Notes: generated from the sequence alone by a model not told the origin. A stretch of DNA of 64,000 nt from an uncultured Flavobacteriaceae bacterium (GCA_947494715.1 CANLWG010000001.1:992001-1056000), one strand, 5' to 3'; shown: positions 16,734 to 26,419, numbered from the stretch's first letter. Program-made: numbers and translations.

Positions 16734-19700
16734 ATGAACCTTACCCAATTTTCGATAAATAAAAATAGAATCACGTTTACCATTCTGGGTACCATTATGC
16801 TGTTGGGCATAACATTGTATCAGTCATTGCCCAGGGATAGTATGCCTCCGTATACAGTACGAGTGGCGACGGTGGTCTCATTCTTTCCGGGAGCAAGTCC
16901 GGAGCGTGTGGAACTTTTGGTGACAGATAAGATAGAAAAAGTGGCCCAAGAACTTCCAGAGCTTAAGGAAGTTACCAGTACCTCCAGAACCGAACTCTCC
17001 GTGGTTTCGGTAACCTTAAAGGATGAAGTGGCTCCCAAGGACATGCAGGCCGTTTGGGATCGCCTAAGAAGAAAATTAAGTGCTATAGAAGGTTTGCCCC
17101 AAGGCGTGACGCCGGATCTCAAGGATGATGGTGTAGGGGAGGTGTATGGTATTGTTGTCGGGATGACTTCCGATGGATTTTCGTATGCCCAAATGAAAGA
17201 ATACGTAGATGATATTAAGGACGATTTGATCAAACTTCCGGATGCGGCAAAAGTAGAAGTGGGGGGTGAACAGGATGAACGGATTTTTGTAGAGTTTGAC
17301 AATGCCCAATTAAAGGAATATGGCCTCTCTGCCAGTAAACTACAGAATATTATCGCCTCGACCAATATTTTGAGTAGTGGTGGTCAAATTAATCTAAATG
17401 ATGAGCGTATTATTTTGGAACCCACGGGCAATTTCAATTCATTGGAAAACATTCAGGAGACCTTGATTCCCGTAGGGGCCAACGGCACCCAATTATTGCC
17501 TTTGGGAGATATTACCAGGATTACTCAATCGTATATTGATCCGCCAAAACAAAAGGTACGTGTAAATGGCAAGGATGCCATATCGCTGCACGTAAGCCTT
17601 AAGGACGGTTCCAACGTCATAAAATTGGGCGAGGATATAGATAGGACACTGACCAAATGGCGGCAAAAATTGCCGGTAGGGCTGGAACTGAACCGACTCT
17701 CCTCCTTGGACACCTATATCGATGTAAAGATTAGTGATTTTGTTATTAATCTTATGCAGTCTATTAGTATTGTACTTATAGTAATGCTCGTGTTTTTGGG
17801 ATTGCGATCAGGAACCATTATTGCCAGTCTAATCCCTATAGTAGTAGTCATGACCCTTATGCTAATGGGAATTATCGGCATGGGTCTAAATCAGGTTACT
17901 TTGGCGGCCTTGATCATGGCTTTGGGTATGATGGTGGATAATGCCATTGTTGTTGCCGAAACCATTATGGTGAAATTGGAGCAAGGTGTGGCTAAAAAAC
18001 AAGCCGCTATCGATGCTTGTTCGGAATTGTTCACCCCTTTACTTATTTCTACCCTGACCACTTCTGCGGCATTTCTATCCTTTTATTTGGCCGAATCGAT
18101 AATGGGTGATATTGTAGGTCCCATTTTTGTAGTGATTTCCATGGCGCTCTTGTCCTCATGGATATTAGCACTTACCGTAATTACTCTGTTTTGTTATCTC
18201 TTTTTAAAAATCACGCCTAAATCTCAAAAAAAGGAAAGTTTTATAGACCGAATTATCAATACACTTAAGGGATATTATAAAAATCTGATCCTTAAGGCCC
18301 TTGCCCATAAATGGGTAGTATTGATTGGAATTTTTGTCGCCTTTTTTCTTTCCCTTTACGGTTTCACCAAGATTTCATTTGTCTTTTTCCCGGATAGTGA
18401 TAGAAATATGATTACTGTAGACATTAACCTGCCATTGGGAACTAAAATCGAAACCACTTCCGATGTGGTATTGGAAATTGAAAAATATATTTCCGATTCC
18501 TTACAAGTAAACAACAATAGACCCAATGGTATTGTAGATTGGTCCTCCTACATAGGGGAGGGGCCGGAATCCTATGATTTGGGGTATTCACCGGATGAGG
18601 CCAACTCAAGTTATGCTCATTTATTGGTGAACACATCAAACTTCGTTTTCAACAATGAGATGGTAAACAAGTTGGATAGCTACTGTTTCCAACATTTTCC
18701 CAATGCGGATATCAAGGTGGGGCTATTAGGTTCCGGAGGTGGTGGGACACCCATAGAAGTAAAGGTGTCCGGTCCTGAACCGGATGTCCTTGCGACTATT
18801 GCAAATTCCGTAAAAGCTAGGCTTAACGAAATAAAAGGGACAAAAAATGTAAAGGACGATTGGGGTCCGAAAAGTAAGAAATTTGTGATTGACATTGATC
18901 AGAACCGGGCGCAAACAGCAGGTGTATCCAATCAAGATATTGCCACTTCGCTACAAACGGTTTTGGACGGATTTCAAACCGGTGAGTACCGGGAAGAGGA
19001 TAAATCCATACCCATTGTGATGCGGAGCGATGCTAGCCAACAACAAACGTTAGAGTCTTTGGAAACATTGAATGTCTATTCCCAGTCTTCCGGAAAGAGT
19101 GTGCCTTTACTTCAAGTCGCAAGTATTGTGCCCCAATGGCAATATAGCAAGATCAAGCGATTGGACCTTTATAGGACCGTCAATGTATCCAGCGAACTTA
19201 GGGAAGATGCCAATGCTTCTGCCATTACGAATGAAATTAGACCTTGGTTGGAAGAACAAAAAGCCACGTGGGATGGAGATTACAACTATCAATTTGGGGG
19301 TGATGCCGAAAACACGGCGGAAAATATGGGAGCCGTAGTACGCTACCTACCTCTTTCCGGCTTTATTATTCTCCTATTGTTGATTATTCAATTCAACTCC
19401 TTCCGAAAAATGACCATGGTCTGCTTGACCATTCCCTTGGCTATCATAGGGGTGGTCATTGGATTATTGATTTTTCAAGAACCTTTTGGTTTTATGCCCT
19501 TTCTTGGGGTAATCTCCTTGGCAGGAATAGTAATCAACAATGCCATTGTACTCATTGACCGTATGGAAATAGAACAGAGTATATTGAAAAGGGACGAGAA
19601 AGATGCTGTAATAACGGCTTGTCTACAACGATTCAGACCCATCCTTTTGGCCACGTTTACCACGGTTTTGGGACTAATTCCCTTGTATCTGAGCGGGGGT

Positions 19701-19850
19701 GAAATGTGGGAAGGCATGGCCGTTAGTATTATGATCGGTCTGCTATTTGGTACGGTCATTACCTTGATTTTTATCCCTACTTTTTACAGTGCAGTATATA
19801 AAGTAGAATATAAGGATTACACTTTTGATCCTGCCCTAATGGAAGACTAG
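16734..19850 (+). CDS. RND-family efflux pump, inner-membrane subunit
   Basis: The 1038-residue protein has the AcrB-like layout: first membrane helix (about 12-30), a large porter domain, helices 2-6 (about 335-500), the second porter domain and helices 8-12 (about 860-1020). The proton-relay helix carries MALGMMVDNAIVV with Asp402 and Asn in the next position, where AcrB has two Asp; this D/N form is common outside the AcrB branch. A second VINNAIVLIDRME motif lies in helix 10. It belongs to the hydrophobe/amphiphile exporters rather than the CusA metal branch. With the adaptor and TolC-like protein it makes a tripartite proton-driven pump. Confidence 0.93.
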   Translation: MNLTQFSINKNRITFTILGTIMLLGITLYQSLPRDSMPPYTVRVATVVSFFPGASPERVELLVTDKIEKVAQELPELKEVTSTSRTELSVVSVTLKDEVAPKDMQAVWDRLRRKLSAIEGLPQGVTPDLKDDGVGEVYGIVVGMTSDGFSYAQMKEYVDDIKDDLIKLPDAAKVEVGGEQDERIFVEFDNAQLKEYGLSASKLQNIIASTNILSSGGQINLNDERIILEPTGNFNSLENIQETLIPVGANGTQLLPLGDITRITQSYIDPPKQKVRVNGKDAISLHVSLKDGSNVIKLGEDIDRTLTKWRQKLPVGLELNRLSSLDTYIDVKISDFVINLMQSISIVLIVMLVFLGLRSGTIIASLIPIVVVMTLMLMGIIGMGLNQVTLAALIMALGMMVDNAIVVAETIMVKLEQGVAKKQAAIDACSELFTPLLISTLTTSAAFLSFYLAESIMGDIVGPIFVVISMALLSSWILALTVITLFCYLFLKITPKSQKKESFIDRIINTLKGYYKNLILKALAHKWVVLIGIFVAFFLSLYGFTKISFVFFPDSDRNMITVDINLPLGTKIETTSDVVLEIEKYISDSLQVNNNRPNGIVDWSSYIGEGPESYDLGYSPDEANSSYAHLLVNTSNFVFNNEMVNKLDSYCFQHFPNADIKVGLLGSGGGGTPIEVKVSGPEPDVLATIANSVKARLNEIKGTKNVKDDWGPKSKKFVIDIDQNRAQTAGVSNQDIATSLQTVLDGFQTGEYREEDKSIPIVMRSDASQQQTLESLETLNVYSQSSGKSVPLLQVASIVPQWQYSKIKRLDLYRTVNVSSELREDANASAITNEIRPWLEEQKATWDGDYNYQFGGDAENTAENMGAVVRYLPLSGFIILLLLIIQFNSFRKMTMVCLTIPLAIIGVVIGLLIFQEPFGFMPFLGVISLAGIVINNAIVLIDRMEIEQSILKRDEKDAVITACLQRFRPILLATFTTVLGLIPLYLSGGEMWEGMAVSIMIGLLFGTVITLIFIPTFYSAVYKVEYKDYTFDPALMED

Positions 19851-20518
19851 TGATCGACAAATTATATCAAATAAGATTTGAGCTATTTTTTTTAAGTATG
19901 CTCTTTATTCTGTTCGGTTCCTTACTTTTCCCCATGGTTATTTTTCAAGAAGAAATAATCCATATTTTTTTTCTTGTGAATATTCTTTCGGGTATTCTTT
20001 TGGTCTCAAAAACCCGAAGCTTTTTATTGGGTTATGTGATTCTGTTCATATTGGGGGTGTTGTTTTTTGTTTACACCCTTGTGCAAAAACTTAGTATAGA
20101 AGCCAATTACGAAGTTGTTCGGCTCGCGATTTATACACTTTTCTATGCCCTTGTAACCTTAGAAATAATTCGGCAGGTCTGGCATGCCAAAAAAGTAGGC
20201 AAAAATGTCATAATAGGCCTAATGAGCGCTTATCTTTCCTTGGGGTTGTTGGCTTTTTTTATGTTCTTGTCCATTGAACTTATTCATCCTTCCTCCTTTT
20301 CGGGAAGTGCAATAATAGGGACCATTGAACAAAAATCGGATGCCCTGCTCTATTTCAGTTACATCACCTTGCTTACCATTGGCTATGGCGATATTGTACC
20401 GCTGACTCCCATTGCACAAAAGGCGACCGTTTTAGCAGGATTAATTGGCCAATTCTATATTGTGATCATAACGGCTGTGGTAGTAGAAAAGTACATCATG
20501 AACAAGAAAAAGAAATAA
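19850..20518 (+). CDS. potassium-channel-like membrane protein
   Basis: The 222-residue product has about six hydrophobic segments; the last two with a pore loop form an Ion_trans_2 (PF07885) unit with the selectivity filter TIGYGDIVP at residues 176-184. It is thus a potassium-selective or related cation channel without a visible cytoplasmic ligand domain. The GTG start at 19850 shares its G with the TAG stop of the RND pump, so translation is very likely coupled to the pump. A bidirectional terminator follows, so this is the last gene of the operon. Confidence 0.82.
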   Translation: MIDKLYQIRFELFFLSMLFILFGSLLFPMVIFQEEIIHIFFLVNILSGILLVSKTRSFLLGYVILFILGVLFFVYTLVQKLSIEANYEVVRLAIYTLFYALVTLEIIRQVWHAKKVGKNVIIGLMSAYLSLGLLAFFMFLSIELIHPSSFSGSAIIGTIEQKSDALLYFSYITLLTIGYGDIVPLTPIAQKATVLAGLIGQFYIVIITAVVVEKYIMNKKKK

Positions 20519-20547
20519 CGGATTTTTAAATGATCCTGTTATTTTTT
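20514..20547. terminator. bidirectional rho-independent terminator
   Basis: AATAACGGAT (20514-20523) pairs with ATCC-T-GTTATT (20533-20543), giving a 10-pair stem with one bulged T and a 9-base loop. T-runs follow on the plus strand and A-runs precede it, which gives T-runs on the minus strand. It separates the converging channel and AsmA-like genes. Confidence 0.75.
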
Positions 20548-22170
20548 CCTTTTTCGTTTCCCAAGCGGGTAGACCGAATTTAGTATTCCCGATTCGATTG
20601 ATTTAAAAATATAATTTCCAAACCCTTTATATTCCACACGCTCAAAATCAATAGTCCCTACCATGGTTCTTCCATTTTTTGAAGGGTTTGAAGACCTAAC
20701 CGCTTGATTGGCAAAAAAGGAAACGGTTTTATTCTTTTCGGTTTGATTTTTCTTAAATACCGTTGTCCTTAGATTGTCATATAACATCGTTAGGCTCCCA
20801 TTGGCACGAGAAGAATTCGCCTTACCTTCAAAGGTCATCCCTTGGAGGTTTCCTTTTTCAAACTTTATGCCGGATGTGGGAAGCAATACAGGATTAAAGG
20901 ACTGAAAGGTGGTGCTACCCGTTGATCCGGTAAAATAAAAATCATCACTGGAATTAAAGTTTGGGAAGGAAAGGGCCAACTCAAGGGGTAAATTTTCAAA
21001 AACCGTACAATCCATGGAAATATTCAAGGTACCGCTACTCTTTTTTTGTTCAATTCTGCCCATAGTCAGGTCCAGGTTTCTCATGGGTACATTTAATAGT
21101 TTGCCCTGTTTTTCGGTTTTTTCCGTATAATCCAAGGACGCTTCCCTAAAAGCTATCTTTTTAAAATAAAATCGGTCCCCGACGTCCCTTAATAATTCCG
21201 ATAATAGTTTTGGTCTTTTACTTTTATTCCAAGGCTTGCTCATATCCTTATAGATTACAAACTTTGGGTTTTCTAAAACAAGACTGTCCAAATGTACCCC
21301 TTTGTTAAAGAAAAGTTTTTCGATAGCCAAGCCGTATATTGACATATTGGGTATCTGGGATTCAATTATTGTCACATTGTAATGGTATTTGGAACCTAAA
21401 TCTTCTTTGGAAAGCATAGGTCCATAGGACACATCACTCATTTTTAACAAGCCCTTTTTGGCATTGAACTGTACATCGCCCAATAGAAGGTCATATTCCT
21501 TTTGGGCAAGGCCAAGCCGTTGGTTTGATAATCGCAAGCTCAAATCATCCGTATTAATACTGAATAGGCCCAGGACATCGGATCGCTTTTGTAAGCGGAT
21601 ACCGTCAATTTCAAATTCCTTCAGCGTGTAGGATGCCAAGGTATCTTGATTGGCCTTGGTCAAAGTGAAGGAGAAATCATCTACAAAAAATCTACCCAAT
21701 TTGATTTCCTTTAGTTCATTGAGCAGAATGGTCTTTGGAGTCCTATTTTCAGTTTGTTGGGATGGCTTAGAGCCGGTACCGGTATTTTTTTGGTACAGCA
21801 TTTCAATGCCATTAATGGCGATACTTTTTATTATTAAATGTTTACGAACAAGGATGGCAAATACGTCAAGCTCCTCCATTTGTAAACTTTGAACGGAAAC
21901 ATGGGGATGATCAAATTTATCCAGTGCATCCCCAGCAGTGGACACACTGTCCGGGGTTATGGTCAGGTTTTGAAATTTGGCCGAACTTTTGAATAAGGAG
22001 AGCTCAAGATTATCGAATGCAAAGGTATAGGGTTTGGTATCATTGAAATGGACGATTTCTGCCTGTATCAAATTGCGTATCCGCTTTTTGGCCCATACTA
22101 CTCCCAGGGCTATGACGATTCCCAAAAGAACGGCCCCTATTACCAATTTTGATGTTTTGCCCAAGGCCAT
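20539..22170 (-). CDS. AsmA/DUF748-like envelope protein
   Basis: The 543-residue protein has one N-terminal membrane anchor (about 8-26, LVIGAVLLGIVIALGVVW), then a long region of beta strands with DUF748/AsmA-like motifs: FDNLELSLFKSSAKFQNLTI near residue 47, LLIKSIAINGIEMLYQK-like strands near 115, and several SLRLSNQRL and LDSLVLENPKFVIYK segments. AsmA-like proteins form hydrophobic grooves between the membranes and are implicated in lipid transport. It is a single-gene unit. Ligand and partner are unknown. Confidence 0.7.
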   Translation of the reverse strand: MALGKTSKLVIGAVLLGIVIALGVVWAKKRIRNLIQAEIVHFNDTKPYTFAFDNLELSLFKSSAKFQNLTITPDSVSTAGDALDKFDHPHVSVQSLQMEELDVFAILVRKHLIIKSIAINGIEMLYQKNTGTGSKPSQQTENRTPKTILLNELKEIKLGRFFVDDFSFTLTKANQDTLASYTLKEFEIDGIRLQKRSDVLGLFSINTDDLSLRLSNQRLGLAQKEYDLLLGDVQFNAKKGLLKMSDVSYGPMLSKEDLGSKYHYNVTIIESQIPNMSIYGLAIEKLFFNKGVHLDSLVLENPKFVIYKDMSKPWNKSKRPKLLSELLRDVGDRFYFKKIAFREASLDYTEKTEKQGKLLNVPMRNLDLTMGRIEQKKSSGTLNISMDCTVFENLPLELALSFPNFNSSDDFYFTGSTGSTTFQSFNPVLLPTSGIKFEKGNLQGMTFEGKANSSRANGSLTMLYDNLRTTVFKKNQTEKNKTVSFFANQAVRSSNPSKNGRTMVGTIDFERVEYKGFGNYIFKSIESGILNSVYPLGKRKRKK

Positions 22171-22428
22171 TTAACGAAAACTGTGGATTTAGCTTTAAGA
22201 TACTCATTAATAGTAAACCAAATGAAAAAGTCCCACCTCAATGGATTAGACATTTAATTTTCATTGAGGTAACATATTAGTTGGTATCGATACTTTGCGC
22301 TAACAAAGCCCCGACAAGCTCTTTGGCGTAATTTGCGGAGGTCCTTTCCAGGCAAGTCGGATCTTCCAACGTAGTTTCCTAAAACAAAAGATAAGAATAA
22401 TAGACGATGAAAAACAACAGGGGCATGC

Positions 22429-23538
22429 TTACAAATTAAGCCATTGCTTAAACTCGGCAGCCCTATTTTTACTGATGATGATATCCACCTCAGAGTTTGG
22501 ATTTACCAATATCTTTAGCTGGTTATTGCCATATTTTACAATTTTATTTATAGCCGATATCGCAATGATGAATTGCCGATTGGCCCTAAAAAAGTAGCTG
22601 TTGTCAAGGTTGGAGAAAAGTTCATCAAGACTCAGATTAGAGGTGGAACGCTTACCATTGAAACAGACCACATAGGTTATTGTATTTTCCGTATAAATAT
22701 GGGCAATCTCCCCAATAGGAATAGGCAATAGCTCATTGCGGATATAGGTAAGTATTCTTTTCTTGGTATTGCTATCATTGGTTCGGGTCTGTGGTCTTTT
22801 CTCGCTTACCTTTTGTTGATAGTCCCCAACGGCCCTGTTCAATTTTGAAAGATTAATTACTTCGTCTTCCAATTTTTGGTTTTTAAGCTCTAATCTTTTT
22901 TCATAAGCGCTCCCTATTAATCGTACTGTGATTACATAGGAAAGTATTACGATAAGGCCCATTACCAAAAAGATAAGATAGAACCTTCTTTTTATTTCTT
23001 CCAACTGCGATGAGATATTGGTGACGTTGACATGTGCCGCTACGATCCAATCCGAATTTTGAACAGGAAATAGATGTATCACCTCGGATTCCTGCCCATT
23101 ATTTTCTGAAGTATTCTTTACCAGTTCTTCTTGACTTGCCATCAATAGGTCATAAAAATTTTCAGGGCTCAAATCATCGGTTACCGACGATACAAATGAT
23201 TTATTGGCACTTGCCGGTTGTCCAACGTTTTTGATATCGGGATGGCATATCACCCTTCCGGACCAATCATACACGCTTAAAAAACCCCTTTCAAAATCGG
23301 TGCCTTTTAGACTAGTTTGTGTATAGCTAATAGTAGAGTCTTTCGTAATACCGTTTGCCAATTGATGGCTTAGAAGTGTGGCAAAGGTTTTGGCTTCTTT
23401 CTTGCTAAATTCCAAATGCGCTTCAAGCAATTCATAGGTGCTAGCCTTAATCAAATAATGCAGCGCAACACCGGCAATCGCAGTATAAATAACCGAAATC
23501 GATAAAAAGGTGAGGAAGTAGAGTTTGTCTTTTCGCAT
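22429..23538 (-). CDS. membrane-bound Cache-type sensor with LytTR DNA-binding domain
   Basis: From ATG 23538 (MRKDK) the protein has 369 residues. A membrane helix lies at about 6-27, an extracytoplasmic sensor domain of about 150 residues (FLSVYDWSGRVICHPDIKNVG is typical of single Cache / methyl-accepting sensor folds), a second helix at about 190-210, a coiled linker, then a LytTR domain from about 265 (LPIPIGEIAHIYTENTITYVVCFNG, FFRANRQFIIAISAI, ISKNRAAEFKQWLNL). It joins ligand sensing and DNA binding in one chain without phosphotransfer. An alternative ATG five codons upstream (23553) is less likely. It faces the cytochrome/YceI/DUF5777 cluster across 286 bases and is a plausible regulator of it. 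Confidence 0.88.
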   Translation of the reverse strand: MRKDKLYFLTFLSISVIYTAIAGVALHYLIKASTYELLEAHLEFSKKEAKTFATLLSHQLANGITKDSTISYTQTSLKGTDFERGFLSVYDWSGRVICHPDIKNVGQPASANKSFVSSVTDDLSPENFYDLLMASQEELVKNTSENNGQESEVIHLFPVQNSDWIVAAHVNVTNISSQLEEIKRRFYLIFLVMGLIVILSYVITVRLIGSAYEKRLELKNQKLEDEVINLSKLNRAVGDYQQKVSEKRPQTRTNDSNTKKRILTYIRNELLPIPIGEIAHIYTENTITYVVCFNGKRSTSNLSLDELFSNLDNSYFFRANRQFIIAISAINKIVKYGNNQLKILVNPNSEVDIIISKNRAAEFKQWLNL

Positions 23539-23723
23539 TACGTTTAGGGGCAATTTTTTCTCGAATATAACAATTTGATTTTCACCAAAACGGTTTGAAC
23601 GTTATTCTTTAGGACCAATTTTACTTCTTCCATTTTAGCCAATTCCTTTTAAGGCCCATATTTCCCTATTAAACCCTGTTCTTCCCTTTCATAAAGGTTT
23701 TGTCTTCAAAAATCGGTAGCAAG

Positions 23724-23735
23724 TAGTTGCTTTGA
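23724..23735. promoter_or_regulatory. 12-base motif shared upstream of two genes of the cluster
   Basis: TAGTTGCTTTGA occurs here and again at 26528-26539, in both cases in the leader region of a lipoprotein gene of the same cluster (cytochrome gene and COG4315-cupredoxin gene). Here it is also part of a small inverted repeat, AGCAA-GTAG-TTGCT. It may be a site for the neighbouring LytTR regulator, but it does not match the classical LytTR box. Confidence 0.35.
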
Positions 23736-23824
23736 ATAAAGTTTAGGAAATCAAAACCGGTAAAGCCGGTGGTGTGAGTCCATAAACTTTAGGTCAAACT
23801 ATTATAAATCTAAAATTAAGCACT

Positions 23825-24199
23825 ATGAAAAGGAATGTAAAATTTTTGCTACCCCTATTAGCTCTTACACTTATTGCCTGTACAAGTGATGGTGAAAGTG
23901 ATTTGGAAGAAATGGAAGAAATGGAAGAACCCAATGGCCCCGTGACCTACAACGCGAACATCAGGGCCATTATTAACAGCAACTGTTTGAACTGCCATTC
24001 CGATCCCACAAGAAATGGTGCGCCCTTTTCCTTAACGGATTTTCAACAAGTAAGTGTCCGTGCGGATAATGGCTCCCTGTCCAGGGCCATTAACAAACAG
24101 ACCGGAGATGCAGGTGCTATGCCGCCCAGTGGTAGGTTGCCCCAAACAACTATTGATTTGATAGACCAGTGGATAGATGAAGGTTTTTTGGAACAATAG
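23825..24199 (+). CDS. small lipoprotein with a c-type cytochrome domain
   Basis: The 124-residue product has a lipoprotein signal ending LTLIAC (Cys19) and a Glu-rich linker. The haem-binding motif CLNCH is at residues 54-58, and the likely distal ligand is Met99 in DAGAMPPSG. The TYNANIRAIINSNCLNCH start is typical of the cytochrome c domains found in Bacteroidota envelope proteins. It would hold one covalently bound haem in the periplasm, tethered to a membrane, and pass electrons to or from a partner. It opens a run of plus-strand genes to 26395. Confidence 0.88.
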   Translation: MKRNVKFLLPLLALTLIACTSDGESDLEEMEEMEEPNGPVTYNANIRAIINSNCLNCHSDPTRNGAPFSLTDFQQVSVRADNGSLSRAINKQTGDAGAMPPSGRLPQTTIDLIDQWIDEGFLEQ

Positions 24200-24221
24200 G
24201 GAACGGCAAAGGGACAATACT

Positions 24222-24788
24222 ATGAAAAATGTAAACATTAGATTATCGTTACTGATTCTTGTTCTTATAAATGGAGCAATAGCTTCACTGCGGGCACAGG
24301 AAAAGTACATAGATAAAAACGGGATCGTAATTTTCGAGGCCTCCGAACAGCTTTTTGAAGAGGTGAAAGCAGCTAACGAATCGGTGACCGCCATTTTAAG
24401 TACGGAAACAAACCAGATTGCTTCTCTGGCCCTTATAAAGGGCTTCCATTTTAAAAATTCGTTGATGGAAGAGCACTTTAATGAAAATTACATTGAATCC
24501 GAGACCTATCCGAAAGCTAAATTCAAAGGCAATTTAATTGATTTTAATGTTGCGGAACTAGATGAAAATATAACGGAGGTATCCGTAGAAGGCACCCTTG
24601 AAGTACATGGAAGGCAGAAAGGGGTACATGCCAAACTGAAAACACAGAAAATTAGGGATATCATTTCTATGACCGGAGAGTTTAAAGTTACTCCGGGTGA
24701 TTTTGATATTGAAATACCCAAAATAGTACGGAATAAAATTGCTAAGGAAGTTCTTGTGAAACTGGATTTTAAGTTGGCGAAAAAATGA
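24222..24788 (+). CDS. YceI-like periplasmic protein (copy 1)
   Basis: From ATG 24222 the product has 188 residues with a signal peptide ending near SLRAQ (about 26). The remainder follows the YceI lipocalin-like pattern: a first strand KYIDKNGIVIFEASE, then FKNSLMEEHFNENYIESETYPKAKFKGNLID, the characteristic helix-strand unit, and VEGTLEVHGRQKGVHAKLKTQ. YceI proteins bind isoprenoid-like hydrophobic molecules in the periplasm. An upstream in-frame ATG (24177) overlaps the cytochrome gene and would put residues before the signal peptide. A paralogue is at 29074. The stop overlaps the next start (ATGA). Confidence 0.85.
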   Translation: MKNVNIRLSLLILVLINGAIASLRAQEKYIDKNGIVIFEASEQLFEEVKAANESVTAILSTETNQIASLALIKGFHFKNSLMEEHFNENYIESETYPKAKFKGNLIDFNVAELDENITEVSVEGTLEVHGRQKGVHAKLKTQKIRDIISMTGEFKVTPGDFDIEIPKIVRNKIAKEVLVKLDFKLAKK

Positions 24789-25180
24789 GGGGCAAAAAGT
24801 TGTATGCCGTATTGGCCGTCGTGTTAGTGTTGCTAATTCTGGCAATCTCTATGTATAACTATATCTATAAAGGTCATAGGGATATTTCTACGGAGCAGGT
24901 TGCTTTTACCGTATCTGCCACAAAGATTCATATGGATCTGAGTAAGGAGGATAAAGTAGCAAAGTATGTGGATCAGGTAGTACAAATAGAGGGAAAAATA
25001 ACGGCCATTGAGCAGAATGCCGTAGTCATAGATGATAAAGTGCAGATCAATTTTAGCAAAGAGGTTTCAAACGATTTAACCATAGCCCGTCCAATAACCA
25101 TAAAGGGAAGATGTGTAGGTTATGACGACCTTCTGGAGCTCGTTAAAATTGACCAGGCCACTGTGGTCCATAATAACTAA
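24785..25180 (+). CDS. membrane-anchored OB-fold protein, tRNA_anti-like family (copy 1)
   Basis: The 131-residue product has an N-terminal membrane anchor (about 6-27, LYAVLAVVLVLLILAISMYNYIY) followed by an OB-fold of the tRNA_anti-like family (PF12869): KYVDQVVQIEGKITAIEQNAVVIDD and ITIKGRCVGYDDLLELVKIDQATVV. In Bacteroidota these small envelope proteins have no assigned function; the OB-fold probably binds a protein or small ligand rather than RNA. Start overlaps the YceI stop by four bases. A paralogue is at 28647. Confidence 0.82.
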   Translation: MRGKKLYAVLAVVLVLLILAISMYNYIYKGHRDISTEQVAFTVSATKIHMDLSKEDKVAKYVDQVVQIEGKITAIEQNAVVIDDKVQINFSKEVSNDLTIARPITIKGRCVGYDDLLELVKIDQATVVHNN

Positions 25181-25204
25181 CATTCACAATAAACCATTTT
25201 GAAA

Positions 25205-26056
25205 ATGAGAAAATTAAGTATTCTAATCGTATTGATACCATTTTTTGTCCTATCACAGGAAGATGATTTATTAGGCGAAATAGACAATATCCCAACTGAG
25301 GATGAATACGAAATAGCCGCTTTTAAGGGCTTGAAAATTGTAAATTTTGAATCCACAAAAATGGTCTCCAAAAAGCAATTGTTTTTTGTGGTATCCCACA
25401 GATTTGGATCCATAAAAACGGGGATAGAGGATTTCTTTGGATTAGATCAGGCCGTTACCCGACTTAATTTCATCTATGGAATCTCGGATGGTATTAACAT
25501 CGGTATTTCGCGCAGCTCTTTCCAAAAGACTTATGAAGGCTCATTGAAGTTAAGATTGTTGAGACAACGGGCGGGTGGTTCTCCCTTTACGATAGTAGTG
25601 TTCAGCAACATATTGATGAACACTTCTTTGGAAGAGGAAATTTTACCTGGCTTAAAGTTCGAGAATAGGTTGGGTTATTCCACACAGGCCCTTATCTCCA
25701 AAAAACTGAACAAGAATCTCTCCTTGCAATTGGCCCCCGCTTTTTTTCATGACAACCTTGTGGCCTTTGATGGGCAGGAAAACTCACAATATGCCATTGG
25801 TATTGGCGGAAGGCATAAGTTGACAAAAAGATGGTCCATCAATATTGATTATGGTTTACACCTAAACAGGGCGGGCGGTTCGCCTTTTAAAAACCCACTT
25901 TCCATTGGCTTTGATCTGGAAACAGGAGGCCATGTATTTCAACTGCACTTTACCAATGCCCAACCCATGAATACAAATACATTTTTAGGTCAGGCCACCG
26001 GGGATTGGGGCACTGGGGATATTTTCTTTGGATTTAACCTTTCAAGAGTTTTTTAA
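25205..26056 (+). CDS. DUF5777-family outer-membrane beta-barrel (copy 1)
   Basis: From ATG 25205 the product is 283 residues, with a signal peptide ending VLSQE (about 19). The barrel carries the DUF5777 features: QLFFVVSHRFGSI, TRLNFIYGISDGINIGISR, LKLRLLRQRAGGSPFTIVVF, YSTQALISKKLNKNLSLQLAPAFFH, YAIGIGGRHKLTKRWSINIDYG and a terminal Phe. It should lie in the outer membrane. Function is unknown, but in this cluster it always follows a YceI/OB-fold pair, which suggests the barrel is the surface partner of these periplasmic proteins. A TTG two codons upstream is a possible alternative start. Confidence 0.85.
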   Translation: MRKLSILIVLIPFFVLSQEDDLLGEIDNIPTEDEYEIAAFKGLKIVNFESTKMVSKKQLFFVVSHRFGSIKTGIEDFFGLDQAVTRLNFIYGISDGINIGISRSSFQKTYEGSLKLRLLRQRAGGSPFTIVVFSNILMNTSLEEEILPGLKFENRLGYSTQALISKKLNKNLSLQLAPAFFHDNLVAFDGQENSQYAIGIGGRHKLTKRWSINIDYGLHLNRAGGSPFKNPLSIGFDLETGGHVFQLHFTNAQPMNTNTFLGQATGDWGTGDIFFGFNLSRVF

Positions 26057-26059
26057 CCA

Positions 26060-26395
26060 ATGCGAACAGATATGAAATCAGGTATGGCAAAAATTGTAGT
26101 ACAAAATTCATTTTGTGCAAAGTGTTCGGGAAAGATAAAAATCGAACTACTTAAAATTGAGAATATCACCAACGTCTATCTCTATCCTTTTGATTCTTTG
26201 GTAGTGTTCAATTTCGTAAAGGCTAATGAACTTTCCACCGCTCTGAACACTTTAACGGCATTGGGTTATCCTCCAAAAGGGGATAGAATTGACATGAAAA
26301 ACTATGTGCATCCATGGTGTATATGTTCAGCAAATAGAAGGGAAGCCCTCTTTTATGATACCCAGGTCAACGTTGTAATGACCAAAGCAGGATAA
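26060..26395 (+). CDS. HMA-like protein with CxxC
   Basis: This 111-residue protein begins 3 bases after the DUF5777 stop. Residues about 10-72 have the beta-alpha-beta order of heavy-metal-associated domains: KIVVQNSFCAKCSGKIKIELLKIENITNVYLYPFDSLVVF with Cys19 and Cys22, and a C-terminal helix-strand STALNTLTALGYPP. A second Cys pair lies in the tail (WCICS, about 92-96). There is no signal peptide, so it should be cytosolic unless exported otherwise. It could bind Cu+ or Zn2+, or act as a redox CxxC protein. ATG codons at 26072 and 26084 are other possible starts. Confidence 0.65.
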   Translation: MRTDMKSGMAKIVVQNSFCAKCSGKIKIELLKIENITNVYLYPFDSLVVFNFVKANELSTALNTLTALGYPPKGDRIDMKNYVHPWCICSANRREALFYDTQVNVVMTKAG

Positions 26396-26419
26396 GGACA
26401 ACATTTGGATATAACCTAT

